A stretch of 64,000 bases of DNA from Atherix ibis (taxonomy: Eukaryota > Arthropoda > Insecta > Diptera > Athericidae), in assembly GCA_958298945.1 (NCBI GenBank), contig OY282609.1, positions 27,997,212-28,061,211 on the forward strand, given 5' to 3'. Made by a program: the position numbers and the translations under genes. This document shows, one piece after another, positions 47,171 through 59,379 of this stretch (position 1 is the stretch's first letter; every line of letters starts with the position of its first letter). The notes under the pieces were generated by a model. The model had not been told where the DNA came from. It saw nothing but the letters and a program-made list of their open reading frames with translations, and did not search any database.

Positions 47171-50100
47171 GTCTTGAAATAGACATAAAAACGATGGATT
47201 TATTTTTCCCCAAACCAATATCTTATCAGTTGGGTTAGTTTCTTGCTATTCTATCTAAAAAAACAAAAAGATTAAATGTGAGATTTTTTTTTTTTACAGA
47301 AACTAGAATTTTTTCCATAGCTTCTGTAATATTTGCTAGTAAACAGTTATTATATATTTGACATTTAGACCTAAATTCCGTGCGTACTTCTATTTTTTGA
47401 GCTATACTTTTAGATATAACCTTTAAAAACCAAATTTATTCACTTTATCTCAAGTGTATTAATATTGTGTGTTCAGAAAAGGTCTAACCACTGTTTTCAA
47501 AAACTCCTCAACTTTTTCATAAATTTTCATTTTTTATAATTTCAATTTAATATAGTATCCACTCTAGATTACAATTTTATTCGCAATTTCTTTTTAGAAA
47601 TAAACATTTTCTTATATTATATTTTCTACTGACAATAATATATATTATGGACAAATTATTTCTTTTTTTCTTTTTTTATAAAATACAATTACTTTAAATA
47701 GAAGAAAAACAATTCACATTTTTATAGCAATTGAAATTATTTTTGTGGGAAAAAATAATCAAAAAAAATATATGCTCCTACAAGAAGGTATTTTAACTAA
47801 GGATACATGCACATGCTTTTATGATATTCTCTATAATAAATAAAAAATATAAACAATAATGGTAATTTTCCATAAAGAAATAACGCAAATAGAAAGCAAA
47901 GAGAATTAAATGGAATGTTTATTTGTGCAGAAATGTGAATTTGCTTTCTTCAAAATTTGCTATCTTCAAAAGTTCCTACACGTGTTGAAAATTTCAACAG
48001 GGCAAAAGTATCACTTCAACTTAAATAATATTTTTACTATATTACCATCTAAGTGGAATTTGTTTGTTCTTTTTATTTTTGTGCGAAATAAATTGTATGC
48101 GAAAAGTCATTTGTTTTTATTTAAAATAAGATATTATTTGTACATCGTGTAGCATGTCTACAATAATTTTTATAGCAATTTACCATAAAAAATAATTCCT
48201 TATTTTTGGAAAGCTTCGCCTCGAAAAGAAGGTTTTGAGTAAACAAGTCACTTGACATTCTTAATAATATTTTACTTTTAGACTACGAACAATTTCGATT
48301 GTTTTATCCAAATAACGTTGAAAATTCCATCATTATTTCAACAAAAACACTATGCACCTTCGCATTCGCCATAAAAATAATCGAAAGAATTTATTATATA
48401 CCAAACTGACCTTATGATGATCAAAGACAATATTTATATATTATGTACTTGGATATGAAGAAAACTAAATATCATAAATGCAAAAATATTTAACTCCGAA
48501 TTCAGGCATTCGGAGTAATCTTGCTATTGGAGGGCAGGAGCAGTTTGGAACTTATTATTTCATATAATTTTATTGTAGATAGAATTTCGCTTCCAATTAT
48601 TGTATTATTCCTAGTCACAACGTTCATATTTTAAGGCAAATACTAAAAGTTTACTCATGCATATGGTAAATCGGTACAAGGACTGTGCAAATGCCTCGTT
48701 GATTTATAGTATCGCATCGCTTTTAAGGTAGATACAAATAACGGTGTTTACTTTCACTTTACTGTTACGAATGTATTAATTTTTACAATATCCTTCGCTC
48801 TATTCATTTATTAGTGCTTATCATATACTCATAATAAGATACATCACGAGTGGGAATATTAAGAATAGCAAGGACTTCTACTCGAAAGTGCTGGTGTTAT
48901 TGTTGGGTGGGCAATTTTCGGCGCATATAGCCCATTTCCAATTGCAAGTGGAAATCCTCTCGACAAATAATTCATGTTGATGAATAATTACTCGAGCTAA
49001 ACAAGGCCTAATTACATGGCTTGCATAGCTGACTCTCTTGAGAGTGGCATGTAAACATAGACGACTATGCGAAGGCGGAGTGTTGGGAATGGTGCTATTC
49101 TAGAAAGGGTTACGGTCGAATAAATGTCACTTTTTAGGGTGATTGTGTAAAATTGCTACTTATAATGCGACAATAAGTACGTGTACAGAAACATAATAAA
49201 TAGTGAAATACTGAGACTGGGGCACATTGTGCGTCTCTTTTGTAACAACATCTACAAGCGCCAACGTTGCATTATTGTTGGATCTGAGAAGTATGCATTA
49301 TTGACGCCCATATTAATATCACAAGTAACAATTTTAATGGTCTGGGTTCAGAGTAGTCTTTATCTTTTATGATAACGCATTCTAACCATGCATGTATGGT
49401 GAGACGTTTAAAACGGAAAGGGATTGTGCGCACCCTTGCAACATCCAATGCTATGGTGCAAAATGGACTTAAGGTAACTCTTGCATGACAATCGCCAAGA
49501 TAAAAACAGAACAGTGAGCAGCTTCTGCACCAGGGAAAATCTCCCCTTATTTCGTGACGCCATGTAACCATGCACTTGTTAACCAGTTCGACATCCTTTA
49601 TAATTCTGAATTATACATAATATATCTCCCTTGTGGTGCGTGCAAAACAGAATCCTCCCAGAGGATATTCTACTACAAAGCTAGAATTTCTCTTTCCAGA
49701 GACATTTTAATATTACCGATCGTATTTAGTATGCCATTCACAAATAGAAGTTTATATGTTGTACATTGTCACCAGCCACTTTATTAGTTTGGTTACTCCA
49801 ACGATACTCAAAAGTGCTATAATAACGCAATTTAAGAGTTTCGTTCGACAAGGACATTATTGGAAAAATACAACAAACTGTGAGGTAGTCATTCGATATG
49901 GTCAATTGTGGTTAAGCTTACTATCATTAAAGTTTCCATATTGAATGATCTCTAAGGATATAATGACAATGGAAAAATAATCCCCTCAATAGTTACAAAG
50001 TTGGCTTTGGTTATTAAATAATTTGTGATATTTTTCTTTTTGATTTTCTATATTTAACTGCACGGACTGATTAGTGTTGAGAGATACTAAATATTATTTC

Positions 50101-51224
50101 CCATTACATATTTGTACGTTTATTTGTAAATAAATAAATAAAAAAACATTAGTGAAAATACAAAATAATTATCGGAGTAAAAACTGAATTTTATTAAACC
50201 TCGCAGTTTTAATACAAGTAATCGGGCTAGACTTGGTAAGTTATTTTTGAAAAATGAATTCACTTTATGGCTCACAATTTTGAAATTGTAATTTTTTAAG
50301 ACCTCTACTATGACAATATATCTTTTAACAATAAAATTATTATAACCATATCTACAATGGTATGAAAAATGATTAACAGATATCAATCGAGTTGTTTTTA
50401 TCCCGGAGCATGAGAAAATTTTATGCATTAAGAGATTTTTAGGCATTTAAGGCATTATCACCTGCTGTTACTAAAATAGACAATAACTAATATTGGAATG
50501 AAAGTTCCAGTCTTGCTCCATATTTCTTATGATAATATGAACTGATTTGCAACGATTAAAGTGGCGATTAATTATTGTAGTAAAAATGTGCTCACGTCAC
50601 TTTTATGGTTTACTCAGAACGGACCCCTACTATAACCCTAAATGGCGCAGGGTCGTTTCACGATGAACGAATATATTCTACTTGGACTGATAATTAACAA
50701 ACTTTTAACCTGGAATCCGTACATGAAATTAAAAAGCAAATAACTGCTATGAATCCTAGACAGAAATGTCAAAATTGACAATAAACAATAAACTATTACT
50801 AAGAATGTAAAAATTATTGCTGCAACTTTGGGGTTCGGCTAAGTATTTTAATTCCCATCAAATCCAAATGCTATTGATCCCGAATCCTTCGAAAAATTAT
50901 CTATGGTCTTTTTTATCTACGTAACCTTTTATCCTATCCCACCAAGAAAATTGTTGACTCCCAACCTTCTATTATACACCCGTCGACGTTTACCCTTTTT
51001 TCTATCAATTTTTACTGATATACGAAATTTCAAAAACCAATGTATCATCTTTACGATATACAAAATAGCAACAAATGTCTACTCAACTTTGCAGACGCAC
51101 GGGCTAGGTATAAAATAGCGGATCGAGTTTAAATTATTTTTCATGCAAAATATACTCCTATTCCTATTTGAAAGTAAATGTATTTTCTATTTTATTGATT
51201 TTTAATATTGTATTGGAAGTAAAA
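47171..51224. other. Long intergenic stretch without recognised genes
   Basis: Four kilobases with no element or gene that I can identify. 48880-49800 is less A/T-rich and has several short frames (49272-49571 minus, 49554-49787 plus), none with a motif or clean splice signals. An ATG-started minus frame at 50120-50446 (108 codons) ends in a low-complexity tail and looks like chance. Confidence 0.45.
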
Positions 51225-51319
51225 TTGGGAAAGTACCGTTTTCCAAAAGATGGCGCCAGTAGTAAATGCTGGTCCAAAATATCGGATCAGAAACATCAAT
51301 TCGTAAGCTTAGGCTTTTT

Positions 51320-51359
51320 TTTTCACAATCATTCGACAATCGTCGAATGATTGTGAAAA
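51320..51359. repeat. Perfect 18-bp inverted repeat, 4-base loop, inside transposase codons
   Basis: Arms 51320-51337 (TTTTCACAATCATTCGAC) and 51342-51359 are exact inverses around AATC. The right arm is native transposase sequence; the left arm is its inverted copy. Confidence 0.96.
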
Positions 51360-51655
51360 CTTATGGTGAGGCTTACATTAGTGAGAAAACGTGTCGGGAA
51401 TGGTTCCAACTCTACAAAAGTGGTGATTTACAACGCTACAAAAGTGGTGATTTCAACGTGGAAGACAAGAAACAAGAAAGTTTGAAAATGAGGAATTTAA
51501 GGTATTACTGGAGAAAAAGCCATGTCAAACGCAACAAGCCATTTGCCATCATTTGAAAGCCTTGGAAATGATCCCAAAGCAAGGAAATTGGGTGACATAC
51601 GAGTTGAAGCCGAGAGACGTCGAAAATTATCAAACCATGACTAATATCAGAATTG
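51342..51655 (+). pseudogene. Mariner transposase fragment, family 2 copy 2, rearranged N-terminus
   Basis: Codons from 51347 read MIVKTYGEAYISEKTCREWF, the first helix-turn-helix. About 40 N-terminal codons that should precede it are replaced by an inverted copy of this same stretch. A 24-bp in-frame tandem duplication (51412-51435 and 51436-51459) then doubles the YKSGD segment, giving YKSGDLQRYKSGDFNVEDKK. A decayed linker and QGNWVTYELKPRDVE follow in another frame. No catalytic residue is present. Confidence 0.88.
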
Positions 51656-52082
51656 CGTTTGGGTCTTAACGAACCCGCGGTTCTGAGCAGATCTAGAATT
51701 TACAACTATAGCTCTTTGAGTTGCAGTACTGACTACTCACTTTTTAAAAAAAATAGGTAAGGTGTCTTTGGCTGAAACGTGGTAGCTACGACTAATATAT
51801 ATATAGCGGAAAAAGTCTTACGACTGATGGTGAAATATACTATTTATCCCGCGTGCTAACACTGCAGATGATAATAGACATTTATGCAGGCCTTGCTATC
51901 AAAAGTTAGGATAACTAGCTTGTTAATGTTTATTGATTTAGATGTGGCTGATTTAGAATCAGATAGAAGTGCAAGAGGTGGTGAGTTGGAACGAGCTGAG
52001 TGATCTACTGACATAGAACAGGAGGCAGGTTTTGTTTGTGGAAGATGGTATAGCTAGCAAACGATATGTATCTAGTAAAGTA
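51656..52082. other. Intergenic DNA between two mariner relics
   Basis: Mixed composition, no frame or repeat recognised. Confidence 0.5.
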
Positions 52083-53040
52083 TTGATCAACCAAGTTTAG
52101 ACTTGTGCTCGTTGGAAAAGTGACATTCCGAACTGACAAAAATTATTTTTCAGTTTTTTTATTGTAGATTCAGTTGTAAGTTATAGGGTGTAAAAGATGG
52201 AAGTTAACAAAGACAAAATTTGGTATATCTTATTATACAATATTGCTTTGTTAAAGGTGAAAATGCAAGCCAAATCTTGAATGGGGTTTATGATCCTGAT
52301 GCTGTCATAGCCAATTATACGCAATTTTGGTTTTGCCTATTCTGTTTCGGTATTTTCAATGGTAAATATAGGCCCGTCCGACGTAGACCAGCATGTTAGC
52401 AGTCGTACCTTTACCCAGGAGCTAAAGACCGATCACAAAATAGTTTGAAACCGTCTGCATAAAGCTGGATTTTTAAAGCAGCTCGATGTTTGGGTGCCAC
52501 AGAAATTGACGCAAAAAAACGTAAAAACTATCATGGTCAAAGCGCGATAAAGCGGCTCAAACGGTGGCCAAACCAGGACTAACGGCCAGGAAGGTTTTGT
52601 TGTGCGTTTGGTGCCACTGAAAAGAAATCATCTCTATTATGAACTGCTTCCAACAATCTATTATTAACAATTGGATCATTTGAAGCTAGGAATTGACCAG
52701 CAGTGGTCCAAATTGGCCAATAGAAGAGGTATTGTATTCCATCAGTACAACGGTAGTGCACACACATCTATAGTGACTGGCAAGAAACTCCGGCAGCTGG
52801 ATTGGGAAGTTCGGATGCTTCCACGTTATAGTTCGGCTCTGCACCAAGCAATTACCAGCTTTTTTTATCATTACAAAATTTCATTTCTTCAATAAGAAAT
52901 TTTCATTAAGAGAAGATTGTGAAAATCACTTAGTCGAGTTTTTCGATAATAGGGACCAGGGCTTCTATAAGAGAGGCATTATGAAGTCTGTAATGCTCAG
53001 TGCATATTTGACCGAAATCGGGCATTTCTAACCATAAAGT
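52083..53040 (+). mobile_element. Mariner family 6, copy 2, right end not visible
   Basis: The left end TTGATCAACCAAGTTTAGAC and the leader match copy 1 at 46050. Transposase homology continues to about 52990. The inverted right end cannot be recognised, so the right limit is approximate. Confidence 0.82.
52197..52990 (+). pseudogene. Mariner transposase relic, family 6 copy 2, two catalytic Asp substituted
   Basis: The ATG at 52197 gives MEVNKDKIWYILLY, the normal start of this family. The middle is frameshifted and partly deleted; QTVAKPGL and RKVLLCVWCH-like codons mark the strand before the second box. At the second catalytic box the usual FHQDNARPHTS reads FHQYNGSAHTS, replacing Asp by Tyr. 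At the third box the frame SAPSNYQLFLSLQNF shows Asn at 52850-52852 where PSDYHLF is usual. The C-terminus REDCENHLVEFFDNRDQGFY and KRGIMK is clear. The first box is lost in the deletion. With two or three catalytic residues gone it is inactive. Confidence 0.88.
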
Positions 53041-53289
53041 CTTGGAATGAACTTCTTTATTCCCAAAGTAATATAACAGAATATTAATGTTACTATGGAT
53101 ATCGGAAGTATTATTCTTATAGACTTTGCGACCAAAGATAATTTCCAGAGGAATACCAGATTTAATAAGAGCAACTTGAACGCTGTGTTCATAAGCTTTG
53201 ATGCTACGTTTTGATAGATATGATTTTATTATAAAGTAATAAGGAGAAGGATGTACAACAGGAATGGTAGCGGTTAATATTTTTTCCCC
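52930..53289 (-). other. Open frame of 119 codons, unknown, overlapping the mariner 3' end
   Basis: Between TGA at 53290-53292 and TAA at 52930-52932 the minus strand is open. The part outside the mariner reads ILTATIPVVHPSPYYFIIKS and AYEHSVQVALIKSGIPLEII, which looks protein-like, but there is no early ATG and no family I recognise. The last 20 codons are antisense to mariner coding sequence. It could be a fragment of an unidentified element or chance. Confidence 0.2.
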
Positions 53290-54088
53290 TCAAGATAGTA
53301 AGCAACGTATACCACAAGTCATTGTTGGATAGTGCAATGTTTAGGAATAATATTATTAAGGATCAGGAATAATATTAAAGAAATCTAGAATAGCATATAA
53401 TATTTTTAAAGTACATTTTTAATTACTATGGCTTTTAAAGAAAGTAGACTAATATGTCTATATGATGAGGGTAATTGAAATGGCATTTTAGAGTTTAGGT
53501 TGAAGAAATGTTAATTTTTTCTTAGAAAAAATACTTTTTTCAATTTTTTTATAACTATTAAAACATGTTAAAATTTATATGTATGCAAGTATAAAGAAAT
53601 TGTTATCAAATATTCATAACAAACCTCTCGTATAGCACAAAGTAACTCTAAGCCCTTAATACTCATTCGCAGACCGTGAAGGTTAGGGATTTGCTTATGT
53701 TCAGTTGATCCCTAATTTCTGGTAAGATTGAATTCAATGCAAGTGTTAAACGCACAACAATAATAGACATGAAACAAAATACTTGCCACGAATATAGATT
53801 TTCCTAGGATTCTTCCACCGGGATACACAAGAACACATGTTATAAACTCTTGCAAAAAGTTTTGACTTTCATAACATTACGTACCTGCTGGAGGTAGTAG
53901 AATTAGTGAAATTTTGGGGCTAAGTTAGCATAAAAAGATAAGAAAAAGCAGAAAAAACGATAAAGAATATCTAAATTCATACTCGTTTTCGTATTCAAGG
54001 TACATATAAAGAGTATATCCGTATTTATATCAAGAGCGAGTTCTCCACTAAGCCTAGAGATTTTTGAAAAGTCGAAATTCTCGCTTAC
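53290..54088. other. Intergenic DNA
   Basis: No gene recognised. A short GGAATAATATTA direct repeat lies near 53345-53375. Confidence 0.45.
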
Positions 54089-54135
54089 CTAGGATTTTGG
54101 ATATTTAGCGTCCAGCCAAATGTATCGGATCCCAT
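54089..54135 (-). other. Candidate first coding exon, 47 bases
   Basis: On the minus strand GAACATGGGATCC at 54135 offers a start in fair context. Fifteen codons follow (MGSDTFGWTLNIQNP) and end at CCTAG|GTAAGC, a strong 5' splice site. No downstream exon could be joined with confidence, and the length is short enough to arise by chance. Confidence 0.2.
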
Positions 54136-55171
54136 GTTCAGTTTTATGTGCTTCCGACTATTTTCGGTAATTCCATGTCCTTCCACAACGATCTACATAC
54201 ATATTCACATATATAAGAATTTATACGATTGTATGGTAAATACAAAAGCCCACGAACCACGTAATTTGGAATGCTGTTCGACCACGAACCATCAATAATT
54301 CAATTTGATTTATGTTAATGATTGACGAAAGTATCGACATCACCCGATGAATTATTCATAAGAATCTAAAACTTTACCTTCAGTAAGATGACTTCTTATT
54401 TGTAGACCCCTTTGACAAGTCATACTCATTTCAACATATCAAAAATACTGTTAGGAATTGCCCAATTTTTACTGCAATATCTTGCGGAGAATGTTACGAG
54501 TATATTTTCTTGTAGTTATTAATATATGCACTTATCTATCAAATAGAGAGTTGATATATTATTTTCAGTGACAATAAACTTTTCCCACAAATTTTCTCTA
54601 CTTTTAGAAGTCATCTCAACTGGACAGTATAAAACGAATCAGTTTAAAGGAAGCATTTGCCATTTTGTGTGAGTCAAACCAAACGAACCTTCTTTGTAAA
54701 ATAAATCCCAAAGTATATTCCTATAATTATCTAATCTTATGGCATATACCAAAAATATAAATTGCCATAATTCTATCGAAATAATCTATAGAATTTTGAA
54801 TAGTAAGAAAGATAATTAATTAAATTGTTTTAGATTTTCATTGATCTAATACAATGCGAATTTCTATTGGATAAAAAACTGAAATCATCTTAAATCTTAA
54901 ATATTAATACTTCCACTTTAAACCAATAACCCAATCATTCTGAATATTAGCTGATTCTTTAATATTAATTCAAATGTATTATTTATTAAAAATTATCACT
55001 TCTTCTGCTTTGACTAGCTAAACCTTAAAATTAATAATTTATAATTTCAGAACCGTAAACTTGAAAGGAGTGATCTTGTATAAGGGCACTCCCTTTTTGG
55101 TATTAAGATATTCTCCAAAACCTTGATTTATTATCGGGTATGTATAGAAAGAATACTTTTCACGAAAGACG
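54136..55171. other. Intergenic DNA
   Basis: A TATAAAA on the plus strand at about 54629 has an initiator-like TCAGTT too close to be a normal pair. Otherwise nothing recognised. Confidence 0.45.
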
Positions 55172-55561
55172 ATGTTTTTCACCCTTAAAGAACTCTTTTA
55201 TTATTCCAAGTTCAAGGGGAAGTTCCCTTTTTTCCATGTTAGCTTACATTGGGAATATTTAAGAATCTTTTCTTCTACAACCCTTATTTTAGTTCGTTCT
55301 TCTTCTCCCTGTAAAGTTAAAACCATTCCATTTTATATTCAAATGATAAAAAAATTGTTTGTGCACAACGAAAGTTCCAATTTCACTAAAAGAAGTGATT
55401 CGTTTATTGACTTGGGTTGGCATTTAGTTTCTCAAAAATTATCAGTGCGTAAACGAAATCGGATAACTACATTCATTTTAAATTTGCTACCAACAAAAAG
55501 TCAGGAAAAAAAAAATCAACTGTCTTACCCTCTTTTAGTTGATTTAAAAGAATTTACCTGA
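55172..55561 (+). CDS. Uncharacterised ORF, 129 codons, ATG start
   Basis: An ATG at 55172 opens 129 codons ending with TGA. The product is basic, with MFFTLKELFYYSKFKGKFPF at the start, a hydrophobic TTLILV segment, and a basic SVRKRNRITTFILNLLPTKS segment near the end. No known domain, signal peptide or clear membrane anchor is visible. Codon choice is balanced, unlike the A/T frames nearby, which makes it the best unassigned ATG-started frame in the window. There is no obvious promoter or poly(A) signal. It may be part of an exon, an unrecognised element protein, or chance. Confidence 0.25.
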   Translation: MFFTLKELFYYSKFKGKFPFFHVSLHWEYLRIFSSTTLILVRSSSPCKVKTIPFYIQMIKKLFVHNESSNFTKRSDSFIDLGWHLVSQKLSVRKRNRITTFILNLLPTKSQEKKNQLSYPLLVDLKEFT

Positions 55562-56569
55562 CGTAAATAATATCGATTCGATTAGTTAGTTGAACTTAGT
55601 TGAAATGATTGAAATTCGCCGCACCTTTCGGTATCGTTCAATTTCACTTAGAAATTATATATATTTATTCATTTTCAAAAAGAAAAATAAACTACACAGA
55701 AAATTACAGATGAAAGTTTACTTATGTACAACAAGTCATCTTTAGGATTTAGGTTTTTCCCTTTTGAGTATAAGGATTTTTTCCTTTCGCTTCCTTTTTT
55801 TTTGGTTTAAACAAATTATGTTTTTTTTGGAAAATTTGTCAATTTTTTTAAGCTTAAATTCCTCAACAAACTTGAAAAGATGTTGACTTTAAAATATAAA
55901 AATCTCTTTTCCATTTCATATTCGGCAAATTATAAGAAATTGCCAGCTCTTAAGTATTGTTAAAATAATGAGTTCTTAAAAAATGTAAGTAATAATTCTT
56001 GTAGACATTTGAACTCAATTATTGGCTTAATACTTAAGGAATAGCGATAATAAAGCGGGGGATGTACTTAAAAATAATTTCTATTGTAGATTAAACAGTA
56101 TAGTTGTGGAAAATATCAAGCTTTTTCAATTGTTGGCGTATGTATTCTTAGTCTTAAAGCATTATATTCAAAATGGTCGTGACAAAAGTCGATAAAAACT
56201 ATAATTTTCGTGGTGAGAATGCATATTCTCAGATCACGGTTTCTTGATTATCAATTCCATTTAACATGTAGAAAATATATAATCGTCAAAATATTTAAAA
56301 CCAAATGGAAGGGTCCTGATTAATTATATTTAATTTACTAGAATTTACATATCCATTCTGTTTGATAGAAAAATTTATACGAGGATAGGTCAAAACATTT
56401 CCGGTATCTCTTGATAGGCAGAGTAGCCGCATAGTTAAGAACATGAGAACTAGAAGGGCGTCACTACAGCCAATTTAGCAAAAGAGCAGCTCTTCAATTT
56501 CTAGCTTCCTTAACTTTTTTTTATCGAAACTTTAACACACTAAAAACCACCTTACTTGGTCACATTACT
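55562..56569. other. A/T-rich intergenic DNA
   Basis: Nothing recognised. 56380-56500 is more mixed in composition but without a readable frame. Confidence 0.45.
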
Positions 56570-57490
56570 TCGTGGAGCAGAAATTAATTAAAATCTGTAT
56601 CCTGGTAGATTACCACTATCGTCTTCGTTGCCTCTCATTCAGACGTAGTCTTTTCAGGACTGTTCTTGACATTCCTTCCAAACCGTCCTCTAATCCAATA
56701 TCGGGTCAGGAACCCGCCAGCACCCTTCTGTGCCTCCTTTCTTTTCGCTTGGAATCGTGTACGCTAAAAGAATAGGTGATCTGCAATTTCCACCTCCCGT
56801 CCATGTACCGTCAAACATTGGGATAGGTAGTTGCCAACATAACCAAATCGTAGATCTAACCATCAACCGCTAGGATGAGACGATGAGTCCATATGCCATC
56901 GAGAGTGGTATCCCACCGGTTTTAGGATAGTCTCCTATGGTAGACTGAGATAACTCGACTCATGTAGATTGCTCAAATCAACCAATCCGCCCAAATTGGT
57001 GCAGCATACAGCAGAATTGACCTGACCATGGTCATCAACAGATTATATCCAGAGTATCTGCCTGGACCCCCATTGTGCGGCATTAGGCGCGCCAGAGCCT
57101 TCATTATACCCGCTGTTTTCCTACTTACATAAGATTCAATGGTGATTCCGTTTTTATTACTGCGGAGTGCAATAGAGCGGAATTATGGATAAGCCAGGGA
57201 GAGCCGGACCAGCTAAGTCTCTCCCTCTAACGTCGACTGCCGACGGTTTTTGTGCTTTTCTATTTTTTAGATTAATTTTTATTCCATCCACTTTCTTCGG
57301 AATTTTTATACCATCCCCTTTAAATTCTATTCCTTTCTCTTTTAGCCTGGCTAACTTTTCTTTAGTTTTTTTAAAATATATTTTTTTAGTCTATAAAAAA
57401 AATAATTCTTTTTTCTTTCTTTTCCACGGAGAACTTAACAACTTCGGGTGTCTCCATTATCCCCCATATGTCCCGGAATGATTTTTTCTA
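56570..57490 (-). mobile_element. R1-type non-LTR retrotransposon remnant
   Basis: On the minus strand from 57156 the frame reads KNGITIESYVSRKTAGIMKA, LARLMPHNGGPGRYSGYNLL and MTMVRSILLYAAPIWADWLI. This is the region after the RT palm that in R1 elements has ARLMPNxGGP and SVLLYGAPVWA. Further on WDTTLDGIWTHRLI matches the C-terminal W..GRWTHRLI of R1 proteins. Upstream (57190-57380) an 80-codon lysine-rich open frame, KKTKEKLARLKEKGIEFKGD then KKVDGIKINLKNRKAQKPSA, abuts it in coding style; I cannot place it in R1. The copy has stops and frameshifts and no catalytic core. R1 elements usually insert in 28S rDNA; no rDNA is seen here. Confidence 0.75.
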
Positions 57491-59379
57491 CTTATGGTGG
57501 ATGTGGGAGCAGACCTTTGCTAAAATTTCTAACAAACAAAACCCTCCTCCCCTCTTAAGGCTAACGACAAGCATGCCAAGCAGAAATATGTGTTCTCTGA
57601 GTATGTTCGTCTTTGGCCATACTCCCTTCGGAACTTCACGTTCATGAAAATTTTAACTTTATGCCTGTCCTATTCAATACCTAAAACTCTTCTAAAATTT
57701 TTATAACCATAAAAATGTTTTCTTTTTTCGAAAAAAAAAATCAGGATTGTTTCGTAATTGTTTACGTATTAATAAGGGCTGCTCAATTTATAGGAAGTTT
57801 TTCGTTTTAAATTAGTTTATGTGATTCAAGAAATTTCAAATCAATTATCTTTTAGCTTTCGTCTTAATCATTATAGTTCTACACTATAGATAATATTATT
57901 CGTATTTAAATTCAACATAAATTAAAAAAATGGCTGTGCCAAATTTGGCATTTTTTTGACAGCTATTTTGTTTTGTGTTTACTAAACTTAATGAACTAAT
58001 AATAAAGTTTATTTTTCGCTACATAAAGCTATGACTTTTATCTGCGCTTAAAAAATATAATTTAAAAGTTTTCCAATAAAAGTGGAGAAAAGCTGACATC
58101 AACATTAAACAAACGAAAGAAAAAATCGGTATTTGCGGTTATCATTGTACTCGTAGTATTTTTTGCCAAGTCTTAAATATTTATTTCGAGAATATTGATT
58201 CAATTGGTATTGTTTATATGAAAATATATTTGCTATTTATTTTATTCGAATCATGGTATTTTTTTTTCACTAAATGTGAATAGCTTTAAAAATGGTAAAG
58301 TCATGGAAAGATAAATAAGAATTTGTGCATTCGTTAAAAAAGAAAAAAATATTATTTTTTAACTTTTGGCATAAAATTTTTAAATATAAATTGGAACTTA
58401 GGCAGATAATTAGCAGGCAAGACAATATTACGGTACAAAAATTGGTACCCAGAATTTGGGATGCTGCCCGTTCGTCCGCCTTTAAAAGACTTTGAGTCCG
58501 AAATGTTGATGGCATCAATGAATAAACTATGAACGATATTAAGGAAAAGAATCGATGAAAATATTACTAATATGACAAATATTATAACTTTTGTTTGGAA
58601 CCTAATTAAAAATGATAACTTTGTTGTTGAACTTCAGCAAGCTTGTTCGACGATAACCAAGGTTAGCAGCAATTCAGATATGTGGTTTTTCATTTCAAAG
58701 TTTGGAAAGTATTTTGTTAAGCTTAATATTTGCCATTTTATAGTATATAACAAACCCCTGAAGCCAATGCGGATGTATGGGCTCGTCGTATGGAGATCAA
58801 CCAAGCAATTCAAATTCTGGAATTTTGTGATACAGAAACACTTTAGAGTTCATTTTGTTCGCAATTTAAGATTTTCGGGATATAAAAAAAATTCTACTCC
58901 CATATTTCCCATCATAACAATCCTCTAATGAAAGGAATAATCTGTGTTGTACTCACTATAAATCGAGTTTTGAAAGAACAATAGCCGCAAGATGGTGCTT
59001 CTTCATATGAATATCTTCTTGAAATAATACTACGTATGGTAACGCATTTTTTTGTAAAAAGAAGCTAGAGTAACGTGAACGCTTACTCCATAACATTTTT
59101 GACTTGTTAAGAATCTGGATATGGTTTTGAAATTTTGAATATCAGTAAATATTTTTCTGTAAAAACCCCCGAAGAGCTGAAAGTATCTACAGACTGTCAA
59201 TATGTATAAAATATCTGAAAATTTCTGGTTTAAACCCTGCGCATAGGAGTGCAGAATGCATTTCTGGATTGGCAGTAAATTAAGATCCATAAACTGGACA
59301 GAATATCCATTTAATTGGCAGTAAATATAATGAATTCAATTGCGGAATTCTTACTAAATAGAAGTTCTCCTTTCTATGG
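57491..59379. other. A/T-rich intergenic DNA
   Basis: The ORFs 58270-58518 (minus) and 58572-58928 (plus, 118 codons) show no motif. GCCAAATTTGGC at about 57938 is a 12-bp palindrome. Nothing else is recognised. Confidence 0.45.

Larger units (their letters stand above)
51225..51655 (+). mobile_element. Mariner family 2, second copy, 5' fragment
   Basis: The left end TTGGGAAAGTACCGTTTTCC and following leader match the element at 5838. Homology stops at about 51620 after the WVTYELKPRDVE box, and there is no right end. Confidence 0.87.

Noticed and set aside
50120..50446. 108-codon ATG-started minus ORF
   Set aside because: Low-complexity hydrophobic tail, no motif, composition of the surroundings; expected by chance in this much sequence.
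54625..54665. TATAAAA followed by TCAGTT and a GTGAGT, resembling a promoter plus donor
   Set aside because: The initiator-like word is only about 14 bases after the TATA start, too close for a normal core promoter, and no coding sequence follows.
58572..58928. 118-codon plus ORF
   Set aside because: No domain, no splice or transcription signals; treated as chance.
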